Source: Megaustenia siamemsis (lineage: Eukaryota; Mollusca; Gastropoda; Stylommatophora; Ariophantidae). From it: a stretch of DNA of 64,000 bases. This document shows, in pieces, positions 25,330-36,360 of this stretch (position 1 is the stretch's first letter; each line of letters starts with the position of its first letter). Position numbers and translations under genes: made by a program. A model generated the notes under the pieces. That model ran no database searches. It was not told the origin of the DNA and saw nothing but the letters and a program-made list of their open reading frames with translations. The stretch is from the NCBI GenBank assembly GCA_032433765.1, contig JAVIAB010000073.1, forward strand, positions 59,259,065 to 59,323,064, read 5' to 3'.

Positions 25330-25780
25330 GGATGACGAAGTGCTGATTTCCTTTAGTCATCAGGTGAACAAAACATGCAAGGAAGTGTTTACAAGGAAAT
25401 GTTTTCAAGGAAAAGTTTACAAGGAAATGTTTACAAGGAAATGTTTGCAAGGAAATGTTTACAAGGAAATGTTTACAAGGAAATGTTTACAGGGAAAACA
25501 TACAAGGAAATGTTTACAAGGAAATGTTTACAAGGAAATGTTTACAAGGAAATGTTTGCAAGGAAATGTTTACAAGGAAATGTTTGCAAGGAAATGTTTA
25601 CAAGGAATGTTTACAAGGAAATGTTTACAAGGAAATGTTTACAGGGAAATGTTTACAAGGAAATGTTTACAGGGAAACATACAAGGAAATGTTTACAAGG
25701 AAACATGCAAGGAAATGTTATCCGCCTAAAAGTAAATGTTAAAATGCCGAGGCGAAACAATCTCCAGGGCTGCTGCTATA
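25330..25780 (+). repeat. Dispersed repeat DR-2, copy expanded by an array
   Basis: Flanks of the 14-bp array match an unexpanded sequence at 29390-29520: TTTCCTTTAGTCATCAGGTG on the left (TTCCTTTAGTCAACAGGTG there) and CCTAAAAGTAAATGTTAAAA then TGCCGAGGCGA on the right (CTAAAAGGAAAATTTAAAAG then TGCAGAGGCGA there). The element itself is unidentified. Confidence 0.75.
25372..25722. repeat. 14-bp minisatellite, about 25 units
   Basis: Unit AAGGAAATGTTTAC, with minor variants AAGGAAATGTTTGC and AGGGAAATGTTTAC. All three plus frames are open over most of the array (KEMFTRKCLQGNVY repeats), with no gene significance. Confidence 0.93.
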
Positions 25781-27127
25781 AACGTAAACAAAATTCATGA
25801 TTTTTTATATTAAGTCAGGCATAAACGATGTGATCTCATCGGCGTGTACCGACTGTGAAAAAAGAACTTATGGGAAGGGGGAATTTGCTTATTTCTAAAT
25901 GACGGACTAGAAAAAAAAACAGCTCCTTTTATTAAAAAAAAATTGAAGAGTACATAGTACATAAGTTTCTAGAAATATAAAACATTGCCGAAATAATGTT
26001 AAATTTATCTCTCTTTTTTTAAATATCCTATATGGATATAAATTGTAGATTTTGGTAATTATTTTATTACTGGAACAAAAGTAGAAATTAACAATCGTTG
26101 CAGTCTTTCGACCGACTTAACTCCTTCAAGTTACGAGCCATTTTCCTATTCGTTCATGAAAGCATAATTCGTTCGATTCTATATTGACCCGGTCTCAGAC
26201 CCGATTCTCAGACAGCGATGTTGTTCAAACTGAACATCGAAGCCGTTGGCGAGGGCGAAAATATATCCATGTTCGTGAGGTGCTGTTGGGGGGAAACGAG
26301 GAATGGGCAAACTGACAATAAACTCGTGACGGAAAGAAAGGACAACAGGGGAGGGTGTTGGCAAGAAGAATGAAGTTATTGCGAAAAGATACAATCATTT
26401 TGCAATCATCTCATTATTTTGCGGTGATGAGATGAATGAATGTGGTGACAAAAGGGGAAAAATGAGCTACAAAAGGATATCGATATGCGTGATCGAAGTC
26501 TGAGAGTGATGAAAGGAAAGCAATGGGAGATTAAAAACGTAGGAGTGGGTGTTAAGAAAAATGAGTGGGAGGATAAAAATGTGTGCGGGGGAGATGGAAA
26601 TAAGTGCATGGACGTCACAGTCTGAGTTTGAGATGGAGAGAATACAGTGGGTGTTGAAAAGAAGAATAAAATAATTATAATGAGTCTCAAGAGCTGAATT
26701 TATTATCCCTGTCGCCATGGTAACAAGTGCCTTTTACAAACTGACAAATATTTGAAGATCAAAAGTACTTAGCAAACATGCGAGACCGTTCAACTCTTGT
26801 GTGATACATGTGCTTATGTGAGACCTGGATATGCGCTCAAGCTCCGGAGAACAGATTGATTACCTTTGAAAATAGATGTGAGAACTCTTCAACAATTGGA
26901 GAGACTGTGCATCAAATACAACTATAAGAGAAGAAACCAAACAAGAATATGTATCAAACAATAGGCGCTGAAAGTATGCCGGTTACGTGGTCAGAAAAGA
27001 CGCATAAAGACTCCAGTGCCAAGCCTTTATATTCTGTTCTGTTCATAGAATCAGTAACACTATATTCGGGAGTTCCACTTATCCGCTTCAGCCATGTCCA
27101 GTTCCAGTCAAAGCACGCAGACCTTTA
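25781..27127. other. No gene seen
   Basis: Unique-looking; purine-rich around 26260-26660, which leaves Ser/Pro/Phe-rich open frames on the minus strand that resemble no family. Confidence 0.45.
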
Positions 27128-27361
27128 TGTGGACATCGGGTGACATGTGGACATCGGGTGACATGTGGACATCGGGTGACGTGTGGACATCGGGTGACAT
27201 GTGGACATCGGGTGACATGTGGACATCGAGTGACATGTGGACATCGAGTGACATGTGGACATCGGGTGACATGTGGACATCGAGTGACATGTGACATCGG
27301 GTGACATGTGGACATCATGTGACGTGTGGACATCGAGTGACGTGTGGACATCGGGTGACAT
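27128..27361. repeat. 18-bp minisatellite, 13 units
   Basis: Unit ATGTGGACATCGGGTGAC, with GGGT/GAGT and CATG/CGTG variants. Period divisible by three; frames on both strands are open. Confidence 0.93.
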
Positions 27362-27509
27362 GAGTAAACGATGAAGACAAGAACTCTAAGAACAGTTGAT
27401 ATAGATGACTCAGCTGCTGCCCAAAACAAGACATAGAAGTGAATAGTTCGACATGGAGAGTTATCTGCCCTACGTGCCGACCTGAGAGAAAATAACTGAC
27501 GTGCATGCT

Positions 27510-27870
27510 TGCGTTCGACCGATGACTAAAGGAGTGTTCCTCTTCATCATCCGCCCTTAAAAGGATGTTAAGGGGGAGTGTCTGCGTTGTGTTGTGGTTT
27601 GCAGTATAACTGTGATATTTGCACCTTTCGGCCCAACACATCCGACCTCAGCATGACATTTTTGAGTACCGGGTTATCTTTCCTCTTCGATCCCTACTCG
27701 ATTGGCCAGACTAGACATCTTACTTTGTTACTAGAGGCACCGCGGAGAGGCAGAGCAGGGTCTGGATGGTTCTGGTTCACCGATCCTGGCGCAAGCCATT
27801 AGCGGTGGGTCGCTGACAACTTACCGCTCTGCTGCTGTGAGGCGCACCTTCGCCTCCAAATAACTAACTA
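27510..27870 (+). repeat. Dispersed repeat DR-1, copy 1
   Basis: Aligns with 32770-33110: CACCTTTCGGCCCAACACAT...CATTTTTGAGTACCGGGTTA here versus CACTTTTCGGACCAACATAT...TATTTTTGAGTGCTGGGTAG there, and later TCTGGATGGT...GTGGGTCGCTGACAAC versus TCTGGATAGT...GTGTCGCTGACATA. The family is unidentified; the other copy may have a tRNA-like head, so it could be a long SINE. Confidence 0.65.
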
Positions 27871-28374
27871 ATCAGATAAGAATAATTACATATCGTAGAA
27901 AGAGATTGATTGGTGATTAACTTAACCTAATCTTTGCTTGACGGTATAAACAAAAGACGTCGGACGTAGAAAAATTTCAGTGTGCAAGTATTTACTTTAT
28001 TGTATTTCGCAATACTGTTTTACACTATACAGCACAGTGTTGTGTTACAATATTTCTCCTGTTTTTATCTTGCATATGCCGCAATCCCAGAGGTATATGA
28101 TGCATAGCTGACATAACAGTAATAACACTATTCGATTTAATACATTTTATATTTGTAGACACTGCCCTAAGAACATAGAGGCGCGTAACGTACTGAGGGG
28201 TGGAGGGGGATGGGGTGTCTAGGCATTCTGAAGGTGTCTCTTGTGCAATGACCTGTGAACTAAACTATCTATTTTAAACATCTGTCTGGCTGTCTTTCTG
28301 ACTGCGTTTCTGGCTGCCTGCCTACCTGTCTGTTTATCTGCATGATGCCCGTCTATCTCTCTGTTTGCTTGCCT
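27871..28374. other. No gene seen
   Basis: Unique-looking; becomes CTGT/CTGC-rich from about 28280, the decaying edge of the next array. Confidence 0.5.
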
Positions 28375-28797
28375 ACCTTGTCTATCTATATGTCTGTCTG
28401 TCTATCTATATGTCTGTATGTCTAACTATATGTCTGTCTGTCTGTCTATCTATATGTCTGTTTGTCTGTCTATCTATATGTCTGTCTATCTATATGTCTG
28501 TCTGTCTATCTATATGTATGTCTGTCTATCTATATGTCAGTCTGTCTATCTATATGTCTCTTTGTCTATCTATATGTCTGTATGTCTATCTATATGTCTG
28601 TCTGTCTATCTATATGTCTGTCTCTCTATCTATATGTCTGTATGTCTATCTATATGTCTGTACGTCTATCTATATGTCTGTACGTCTATCTATACGTCTG
28701 TACGTCTATCTATACGTCTGTATGTCTATCTATACGTCTGTCTGTCTATCTATATGTCTGTCTCTCTATCTATATGTCTGTCTGTCTATATGTCTGA
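28375..28797. repeat. CTGT/CTAT array with 20-bp units
   Basis: Unit TCTATCTATATGTCTGTCTG, period 20 bp (occasionally shorter), about 21 units. A block at 28660-28735 carries TACG variants. Leu/Ser/Tyr/Val-rich frames of up to 164 residues are repeat artefacts. Confidence 0.93.
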
Positions 28798-28967
28798 CTC
28801 TTGAGTTGGTTTCATTGTGGCCTGTGCGTTCAATCAAAATAATGTTGACTAACTGCTAAAAACCGTTGACATTACAAGTGATTGAATTGAACCATTTCAC
28901 AAATTGTCTTGAAAACCTTTGCAGACTCATCATAGAAAAGTATCGCTGGGGCGTTCTCGTACTAGGG

Positions 28968-29251
28968 CTACAGAATGCTATTAAAAAAGTAAAGTACCCC
29001 CGTCACGCCAAGTGGCGTATAAGGAATATGGTGTTAGTGACCATAAATTTTATAGACCTTCGGCACATGATTTTTGGGGTAATGTGGTCGGTATTACGCC
29101 CGTGCCGCTTTACTTTCCCAGAAAAAAATCCGCTACCCATTTAAGGCTGGGTGAACCGGAAAGCCGTCGAGCAATATCGGCGGACCCGACCTCTTGTCCT
29201 TTGTAGTCCAGTTCACTAACCACTGAGCTATCGCGAATCCCTACAGTATGC
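28968..29251 (-). mobile_element. SINE-1 copy, full length, with TSD
   Basis: Full minus-strand element: 3' module CACGCCAAGTGGCGTA at left, core CTACCCATTTAAGGCTGGGT, tRNA-like head at right (box A damaged: TATCGCGAATCC). TSD CTACAGAATGC (28968-28978) / CTACAGTATGC (29241-29251), one mismatch. Confidence 0.9.
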
Positions 29252-29389
29252 CATGCTAAGAAATTATTTCCCAGTGCAATTCAAGGGAAACCAGTATGTT
29301 TTTAGCGCAGCATTGTCATTACAACTTATTATTTCCCTTGTTATTAGAATCTTTGTCTGGTAATAATGCCACGAGTTTGCACACTGACT

Positions 29390-29520
29390 CGTCCTTTCAA
29401 GAACGTGATAAAGAAAATATTCCTTTAGTCAACAGGTGAACGCAAGCATGAAAGGAAATGTTTACCTGCTAAAAGGAAAATTTAAAAGTGCAGAGGCGAT
29501 ACTCGTGTAATCCATTAGAA
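29390..29520 (+). repeat. Dispersed repeat DR-2, unexpanded copy
   Basis: Contains ATTCCTTTAGTCAACAGGTG, a single GAAAGGAAATGTTTAC and TGCAGAGGCGA in the same order as the flanks of the 14-bp array at 25.4 kb, but with only one copy of the array-like unit. Confidence 0.75.
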
Positions 29521-30333
29521 AGGAAGGGACATAGGAAGATAAACCATAATTCACATGCCGTCCTGATGTTATGTGACGGCCTGTAATGACTTTCTTGAAT
29601 TCTCAGTTGTCACTGAAGTTGGAACTTGGTCCTGGTAGGTACTGCAAGGTTTTTCTCTTTGAGTATATGTTAGCATTACGGAGAACAGGGCGTCACTGGC
29701 CTCTGTTAGCCAGGCTTTTTTGAGGAGGATGAGACGAGCTCTTGGTCAGCTGTGGGTCGTCGACCCTACTATTGCGACTGCTGATCGAAGGCACTTGAGC
29801 TTCCCTACCAGACTTGTGAAAAAGCGATAATCCCAACACTATGAAACAATTATTGTTTTAGCTATAAATGATCATCCTTTGTTTGAGCACGACATTTGTT
29901 TGAGCACGACATTTGTTTGAGCACGACATTTGTTTACCAAACAATTGGCTTTTTTCTTCGTCAACAAACAACGAGTCGTTTACGTCACATCCAGGAGGAC
30001 CCGGGTAGCAAGTTGGGCATATCTTTTACTGAAGTCTTCTCTAGGTCCTATAGTTGTCGAACTTGTCTCTGTAGCCAAACCTATAGCGTAACCTTTGTCC
30101 ATTCACAAACAACTTGAGGCTACATCTTTCCGATTTCGAAGCTGCTGTTGCTTTATTTCCCCTGAAGCACTTCTCATATATACAGCGTTATGTGCACGTT
30201 TAATAATAGACCTAGTCAAAATAGGAATGGGTACCTGGGTCACTAACTTTAGGTAGGTAATGACAGCGAGGAGGAGCACTGGCACCCTCACTGGCAAATG
30301 CTGAAGCACAGAATGGGTGAAATTGTCTCTACC
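29521..30333. other. No gene; 17-bp repeat at 29878-29935
   Basis: GTTTGAGCACGACATTT is repeated three times from 29881 with a 17-bp period. The remainder is unassigned. Confidence 0.5.
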
Positions 30334-30630
30334 ACTTCCTTTCTAACGAGCCGCGATAGCTCAGTGGTTAGTGAACTAAACTACAAAGGACAAAGGTAGA
30401 TCGATCCCAACCGACGGCTTCCGGTTCACTCAGCCTTTAATTGGTACCAGATTTTTTTTTCTGGAAAGTAAAGCGGCAGGGGGCGTAATACCGACCACAT
30501 TACCCCAAAAATCATGTGCCGAAGGTCTGTAAAATTTATGGTCACTAACACCATATTCCCTATACGCCACTTGGCGTGACGGGGGTACTTTACTTTTTTT
30601 TTTTTTTTTTTTTTTTTAACTCCCTTTCTA
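30334..30630 (+). mobile_element. SINE-1 copy, full length, with TSD
   Basis: Plus-strand: GAGCCGCGATAGCTCAGTGG head with box A, a damaged B box (GTAGATCGATCCC), core TTGGTACCAGATT, 3' module ending TGACGGGGGTACTTTAC and a long poly(T) of about 25. TSD ACTTCCTTTCTA (30334-30345) / ACTCCCTTTCTA (30619-30630), one mismatch. Confidence 0.92.
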
Positions 30631-30784
30631 CAAAACTTGTGTGACAGGATATTACTCTGGTATACATAGTGATGTATGTCTTATTTGTATTTATTTATGT
30701 ATAAACTTATATCAAGCTATTTTAAGCTGGAGCTCTGTGAGAACGCATAAATTAATGTAATCATAATGAAAGAGGAGGAGAGAA

Positions 30785-31011
30785 AGAGCCCAGTCACGTG
30801 GTGGCGTGTAGGGAAAATGGCGGTAGTTCCTATATTTGTTTATTAACCTTCAGCGTAAATGTGTCAGTGATACGCCAGTACCGTCTTCTTTTCCGCAGAA
30901 AAATGAGAATCTCATTTCAGGATGTGTGAGCCTGAAGCCGTCGATATGGATCGAACAAGACCCTCTCATCTTGGTAATCTTGTACACAAACCACTCAGTT
31001 ATCGCGCTTCC
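30785..31011 (-). mobile_element. SINE-1 copy, strongly diverged
   Basis: Recognisable blocks in order: AGAGCCCAGTCACGTGGTGG, TGATACGCCAGTACCG, CAGGATGTGTGAGCCTGAAG, GCCGTCGATATGGATCGAAC and CACTCAGTTATCGCGCTTCC. Older than the neighbouring copies. No TSD seen. Confidence 0.7.
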
Positions 31012-31052
31012 AAAATCTAAAATAAAGCTAGACACACACATACACTTATATA

Positions 31053-31283
31053 GAAAGTAAAGTACCCCCGTCACGCCAAGTGGCGTATCGGGAATATGGT
31101 GTTAGTGACCATAAATTTTACAGACCCTCGGCACTTGGTATTATGCCCGTACCGCTTTACATTCCTAGAAAAAAAATCCGGTACCCATTAAGGCTGGGTG
31201 AACCGGAAACCGTCGGTTGGGATCGAACCCTACCTCTTGTCTTTTGTAGTCCAATTCACTAACCACGGATCTATCGCAGCTCC
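31053..31283 (-). mobile_element. SINE-1 copy with internal deletion
   Basis: Minus-strand copy in which CGGCACTTGGTATTATGCCC replaces the longer normal spacing, i.e. loss of about 25 bp around GATTTTTGGGGTAATGTGG. The head ends CTATCGCAGCTCC. It is followed by (TA)n and (CAT)n. TSD unclear because the flanks are simple sequence. Confidence 0.85.
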
Positions 31284-31294
31284 AATGTATATAT

Positions 31295-31695
31295 ATATAT
31301 CATCATCATCATCAAATACCGGGCCTGCTAGAGTAGGTGATCATGTCTCTCCACAACTTTCGATCTCGACAGTTATTTATTATTTCTTTTGTTAACCTCC
31401 TGCCAAGCCATTATCTTAAGCTGCCTGATATTTTTTTCTCTTTGCTCCCCTATATCTCTTCGTCCCTCAATTTTTCCAGTTGTTACAATATTTTCCAGTT
31501 GTTCTCTTCTCATTACATGGCCAAAAAATGATGATTGTTTCTTCTTAATATTGGAAATTAAACTCTCTTTTTGCTTTGACATCTTTCAGAACATTTTCAT
31601 TACTCTTCTTAGCTGTCCGTGGTATTCTCAACATTCTTCTGTAAAACCCCATTACTACAGGCTCCAGTGTTGTGGCGATTCATGATTGCACAAAG
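31295..31695 (-). mobile_element. LINE-C 3' end
   Basis: Minus strand reads FFGHVMRREQLENIVTTGK, then EGRRDIGEQREKNIRQLK and MAWQEVNKRN. The (CAT)n next to it on the plus strand is the LINE's ATG-repeat tail. It is highly similar to the 41.1-kb copy. 5' truncated near the CATTACTACAGG region. Confidence 0.85.
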
Positions 31696-31897
31696 AAGTT
31701 ACGACGGTGGTTTTCTGTTGCCTTCCGTCGGTTTGTTTACGGTTCGCTCCGCTAGCCTTTGACTAAAAAGTCTTACCCACAAGACAGTGTAGTTGTTTTA
31801 CTTCGGGGTACCCTACCTTACCCTTTTACTCTCCAAGCAGGGTAGCCACAAGTTGTACTGTTTACTGCATACAGTAGCAGGTAAAATTACCCGACCT

Positions 31898-31931
<34 letters not shown>

Positions 31932-32176
31932 CTACCTATCAGGCCTGTAGGTACTTACAATTATAATCTACCAAGCCTAGGAAGCTCTGGTATATTTATA
32001 TTTGCATAATCTGTTTAAAACAACCATAATGCGTGAGAATGAAAACTGGCTGTAGTTATAGTTTCCACTTTCTTGTAAATCTCGTAATTTGTAAGTCAGT
32101 ACTGTTAATTCAAGTGCTAAATGTATTTTTGAGACGTGCTCCGGTCTAATGTCTTAAACCTACCTTTATGTTTCAG
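31696..32176. other. Presumed intron, no gene
   Basis: Upstream of the supported exon. Contains a (TA)n microsatellite at about 31903-31932. Ends in a pyrimidine-rich stretch and AG acceptor at 32175-32176. Confidence 0.5.
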
Positions 32177-32424
32177 GCAGGGCAAGAAAGAACTCCGCAG
32201 AGCAAAGACAATGCCAGTAATTGACGTATCCAGTGTTCTAACGGTCGATGAACTCCAGCAGATAGGCTTTAACATTAATGCTGTCGCCCCGTCAAAAGGA
32301 ACCCATGGAACATCATCATCGTCACCACCGAAGCGGAATAAAATAATTGTAAGGAAAATGTCCTACCCAGAGTCCTATTTCAGGAAAATAACAGAAGGAG
32401 GCTCGCTCCACATAACTCAAGCAG
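32177..32424 (+). CDS. Host gene internal exon (unidentified protein)
   Basis: An 82-codon open stretch bounded by an acceptor (TTTATGTTTCAG, AG at 32175-32176) and a donor (GCAG/GTAAAT, GT at 32425-32426). The peptide begins QGKKELRRAKTMPVIDVSSV and passes through LTVDELQQIGFNINAV, a Ser/Pro-rich stretch, NKIIVRKMSYPESYFRKI and GGSLHITQA. It is complex, non-repetitive sequence unlike the surrounding frames. The exon ends one base into a codon, matching the exon at 33941. I do not recognise the protein; no transmembrane segment or catalytic motif is evident. An alternative acceptor four bases downstream is possible. Which of several methionines, if any, starts translation is unknown. Confidence 0.7.
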
Positions 32425-32590
32425 GTAAATCAATGCTTAAAACTTGGCTTATTTTATCTACTCATTACAAGTAGGGAAGCGAAAAGTTTGTAAACATGAA
32501 TTAGGAAAAGTAGTTATAAGAAAGGGAGTTTTTTTTTTTTTTTTTTTTACAGCAGATTATACTGTACAATAACCTCGTAGTATAGTGTAA

Positions 32591-33110
32591 TGTAGTGGCC
32601 GAGTAGATAAAATTAGGTTGTTTTCCAAGTATGATTAATATGGGTTCCAATCACATGATAGAACTAAAGGTTTGTTCCCCCCTTCCCAAACCTCCAAAAC
32701 ACACTCACACAAAACACCTTTTACCGACTGATGTGGACATTTGGTCCTTATTCATCTATCCGTTACAAAGCCCTTGGCACATTTCACCCGACGATTAAAG
32801 GAATTTCTTGCTCGTCCCTTTATCGTCCGTCCTTAAAACAAGTTGACGCAGATGAGTTATCGTTTAATTTACACTTTTCGGACCAACATATCCGTCTTCA
32901 GCTTGGTATTTTTGAGTGCTGGGTAGCCTTTTTTATGCCAGTCGCTAGTCATCTAGCCAGACCTGGCTAGTTGGTCTATTTCTAAGAGTGGAGTAAGATC
33001 TGGATAGTCCAGGACTCACGGTCCATGCTCAAACAGTCAGTTATGTGTCGCTGACATATGTCAGCCCTGCTGTTGACAGAGCCTTTGACCGCAAAGACCC
33101 ACTGGAGTAA
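32591..33110 (+). repeat. Dispersed repeat DR-1, copy 2, in an intron
   Basis: A tRNA-like opening (AGTGGCCGAGTAGATAAAAT ... GGGTTCCAATC, box A- and box B-like) is followed by a body that aligns with 27510-27870 from about 32770 on. This suggests a roughly 500-bp tRNA-derived SINE, but with two diverged copies the family definition is tentative. Confidence 0.55.
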
Positions 33111-33339
33111 TATTAGTAACGATAGTTTCTTTGAGCCTGCCTTACCCCACTATAGGGCAGATCTTACTATTTTCCTACTAATTTGTAAAGTACATAATTG
33201 TCTAGCTGTAGAGTCTGCCTGTTATATCATTGAACATACTCTTTAGTAAAATACTGATAATGAAAATAAATGAAATGGTTAGACTGCCTGGCAACTTGCT
33301 TGCCTGGCCCAGCAAAGACTATTATTATACACGGAACTG

Positions 33340-33650
33340 GGAAAGGGGCGAGAAGGCCAGGTATGCAGAGATAGAGATGGGAAGATAACATCAAGAAATG
33401 GATTGGCTTTGGTTTTACTAAGTCCCAAATAATGAATTACATAGCAAGTCCTCATGTGGGAAACAACAGGTAGGAGGAAAAGAGGCCGGCCCAGAGAGAC
33501 ACTGACAAGAACATTGATCAGAGAGGCAAAGGCAACAGGAATCAGCTCCCTCTAATGACATCGATTTGTTTGCACAGAACAGAGATAGATGGCGAGATTT
33601 GATAAAAGATTTTGCAAAGATTGAGACTGCTAGAAAGAAAATTTAGGAAA
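33340..33650 (+). mobile_element. LINE-D C-terminal remnant, in an intron
   Basis: Plus-strand pieces in shifting frames: VGNNR, a RPRE block, LTRTLIREAKATGIS, and LFAQNRDRWRDLIKDF near 33568-33610. They match the C-terminus of the LINE-D copies at 47.7 and 54.7 kb. It is same-sense with the surrounding gene and frameshifted. Confidence 0.75.
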
Positions 33651-33940
33651 AGAGAAAGAGTATCTAAGTCAATGAAATGGGCCAGCCACGGCACGAAAGG
33701 TCAGAAGATAGAACAGATAGAAATAATGAATGAAGTTAGCGAGAAATTAAGAATGTTGCGAAATCTGTCAGTGGTGCCGTAACGAGCCTCGGAGTTCTGG
33801 GACAAAGCAGAAGAGGAAGATGGAAAGTACATTATAGTCGTCATCAAGAGATTTTACAAGGCTATGGCTTCTGTTGTTCTTAATTTAAAATAGTCCACGG
33901 CGAATGAACGCAATTATATTTATCTTTTGTTCTGTTCCAG

Positions 33941-34042
33941 AGATACCACCAGTGGCGAAAACTAAAAAGAACGTTCGAAACAGGAGTCAGAGTGAGCACA
34001 GATTTTGGAAGACACGAAGAAAATCAGACACAATTAAACAAG
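33941..34042 (+). CDS. Host gene internal exon, downstream partner
   Basis: Bounded by an acceptor TTCTGTTCCAG (AG at 33939-33940) and a candidate donor AAG/GTCGGG (GT at 34043-34044; weak consensus). It begins with two bases that complete the split codon left by the upstream exon (G+AG, Glu), giving ...HITQA-E-IPPVAKTKKNVRNRSQS, then HRFWKTRRKSD. The highly basic, Ser/Arg-rich sequence could be a linker or nuclear signal but no domain is recognised. Matching phase across a 1.5-kb intron is the main support that both exons are real. The right boundary is the weakest point. Confidence 0.6.
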
Positions 34043-34114
34043 GTCGGGATGTTTTCTATTACATTTGTTACAGTCGTTACTTGATTCCTGGTTGTTGTTA
34101 CTCAGTCATGAACA

Positions 34115-34403
34115 TTTTCAAATTATAAAGTAAAAAAAAAAAAGTAAAGAGCCCGTCACGCCAAGTGGCGTATACGTAATATGGTGCTAGTGACGATAGT
34201 TTTTATAGACCTTTGGCACATTATTTTTGGGGTAATTTGGACGGTATTACGCCCGTGCCGCTTTAATTTCCCATAAAAATCCGGTACCCATTAATGGCTG
34301 GTTAAACCCGGAAGCCGTCGGTTGGGATCGAACCCTACATCTTGTCCTTTGTAGTCCAGTTCACTGACCACTGAGCTGTCGCAGCTCCCGTTTTCAACTT
34401 ATA
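34115..34403 (-). mobile_element. SINE-1 copy, full length, with TSD
   Basis: Insert 34128-34390: poly(A)-AAGTAAAGAGCCC at left, core GGTACCCATTAATGGCTGG, head ending GAGCTGTCGCAGCTCCC. TSD TTTTCAAATTATA (34115-34127) / TTTTCAACTTATA (34391-34403), one mismatch. It lies 72 bp past the second exon. Confidence 0.92.
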
Positions 34404-34429
34404 GTTGTAATATTTGTTTTCGTTCTAAT

Positions 34430-36360
34430 AGTTTTTGCTGCTGTCTTCCCACCTTAATAGTTTTTGCTACAGACCTCCCTTCATAATTTTTGCTACTGTC
34501 CTCCCTTCTTTAAGTTCTTGCTACAGACCTCCCATCTTGAAGATTTTGCTACAGTCCTCCCATCTTTACGTTCTTGCTACAGACCTCCCATCTTGAAGTT
34601 TTTTTCTACTGTCCTCCCTTCTTCATAATTGTTGCTACAGACCACCCATTTTGAAGTTTTTGCTGCAGTCCTCCCATCTTGAAATTTTTGCTAAAGACCT
34701 CCCATCTTGAAGTTTTGCTTCAGACCTCCCATCTTGAAGTTTTTCTTCAGACCTCCCATTTTGAAGTTTTTGCTACAGTCCTCCCATCTTGAAGTTTTTG
34801 CTACAGACCTCCCATCTTAATAGTTTTGCTACAGTCCTCCCATCTTGAAGTTTTTGCTACTGTCCTTCCTTCTTCATAATTTGGGCTACATACCTCCCAT
34901 TTTGAAGTTTTTGCTACAGTCCTCCCATCTTGAAGTTTTTGCTACAGACCTCCCATTTTGAATTTTTGCTACAGACCTCCCATTTTGAATTTTTGCTACA
35001 AACCTCCCATCTTGAAATTTTGCTACAGACCTCCCATTTTGAATTTTTGTTACAGACCTCCCATCTTGAAGTTTTGCTACAGACCGCCCATCTTAATAGT
35101 TTTGCTACAGTCCTCCCATCTTGAAGTTTCTGCTACTGTCCTCCCATCTTGAAGTTTCTGCTACTGTCCTCCCATCTTGAAGTTTTAGCTACAGACCTCC
35201 CATCTTGAAGTTTTTGCTACAGTCCTCCCATCTTGAAGTTTCTGCTACTGTCCTCCTATCTTGAAGTTTTTTTTGCTACAGACCTCCCATCTTAAAGTTT
35301 TTGCTACTGTCCTCCTTTCTTCATAATTGTTGCTACTGTCCTCCCTTCTTCATAATTTTTGCTACAGATCTTCCATCTTGAAGTTTTTGCTATAGTCCTC
35401 CCATCTTGAAGTTTTTACTACTGCCCTCCTTTCTTCATAATTTTTGCAACAGTCCTCCCATTTTGAAGTTTTTGCTACAGTCCTCCCATCTTAAAGTTTT
35501 TCCTAAAGTCCTGCCATCTTGAAGTTTTAGCTACAGTCCTCCCATCTTTAAGTTCTTGCTACTGTCCTCCCATCTTGAAGTTTTCGCTACAGACCTCCTA
35601 TCTTGAAGTATTTTTTGCTACAGACCTCCCATCTTGAAGTTTTTACTACTGTCCTCCTTTCTTCATAATTTTTGCTACTGTCCTCCTTTCTTCATAATTT
35701 TTGCTACTGTCCTCCTTTCTTCATAATTTTTGCTATAGTCCTGCCATCTTAAAGTCTTTGCTACTGTCCTCGTTTCTTCATAATTTTTGCTACAGTCCTG
35801 CCATCTTAAAGTCTTTGCTACTGTCCTCCTTTCTTCATAATTTTTGCTATAGTCCTCCCATCTTGAAGTTTTTACTACTGTCCTCCTTTCTTCATAATTT
35901 TTGCTACAGTCCTCCCATTTTGAAGTCTTTGCTACAATCCTCCTTTCTTCTTAATTGTTGCTATAGTCCTCCCATCTTGAAGTTTATGCTACTGTCCTCC
36001 TTTCTTCATAATTTTTGCTACAGTCCTCCCATTTTAATAGTTTTTACTCTTGTCCTCCCGTCTTGATAGTATTTGCTTTCATTATCCGGTCTTGGTAATT
36101 GATGCTACTGTCTTGGTACTTTTTGGTACTGTCTTTTCATCCTGACAGTTTTTGCTCTTATCATTTTACCCAGTAGTTTCTGCTATAGTCCTCCTTTCCT
36201 TCAGTTTTTGCTATCGTCCTTCATTCCAATTTTTGTTTGCTATTATCATCTTCCATAGAACAGTTCTACCTATTATGATCTTTCTTTAGAACATTTCTTG
36301 CTATTATCATCCTTCCTTACAACATTTCTTCCAATTATCGTCCTTCCTTAGAGCAGTTCT
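34430..36360. repeat. 28-bp minisatellite, about 65 units
   Basis: Consensus about TTGCTACAGTCCTCCCATCT followed by TGAAGTTT, period near 28 bp; a variant CCTTTCTTCATAATTT recurs, especially at 35.6-36.0 kb where blocks of two-unit type are amplified. The plus strand is pyrimidine-rich. Confidence 0.9.
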
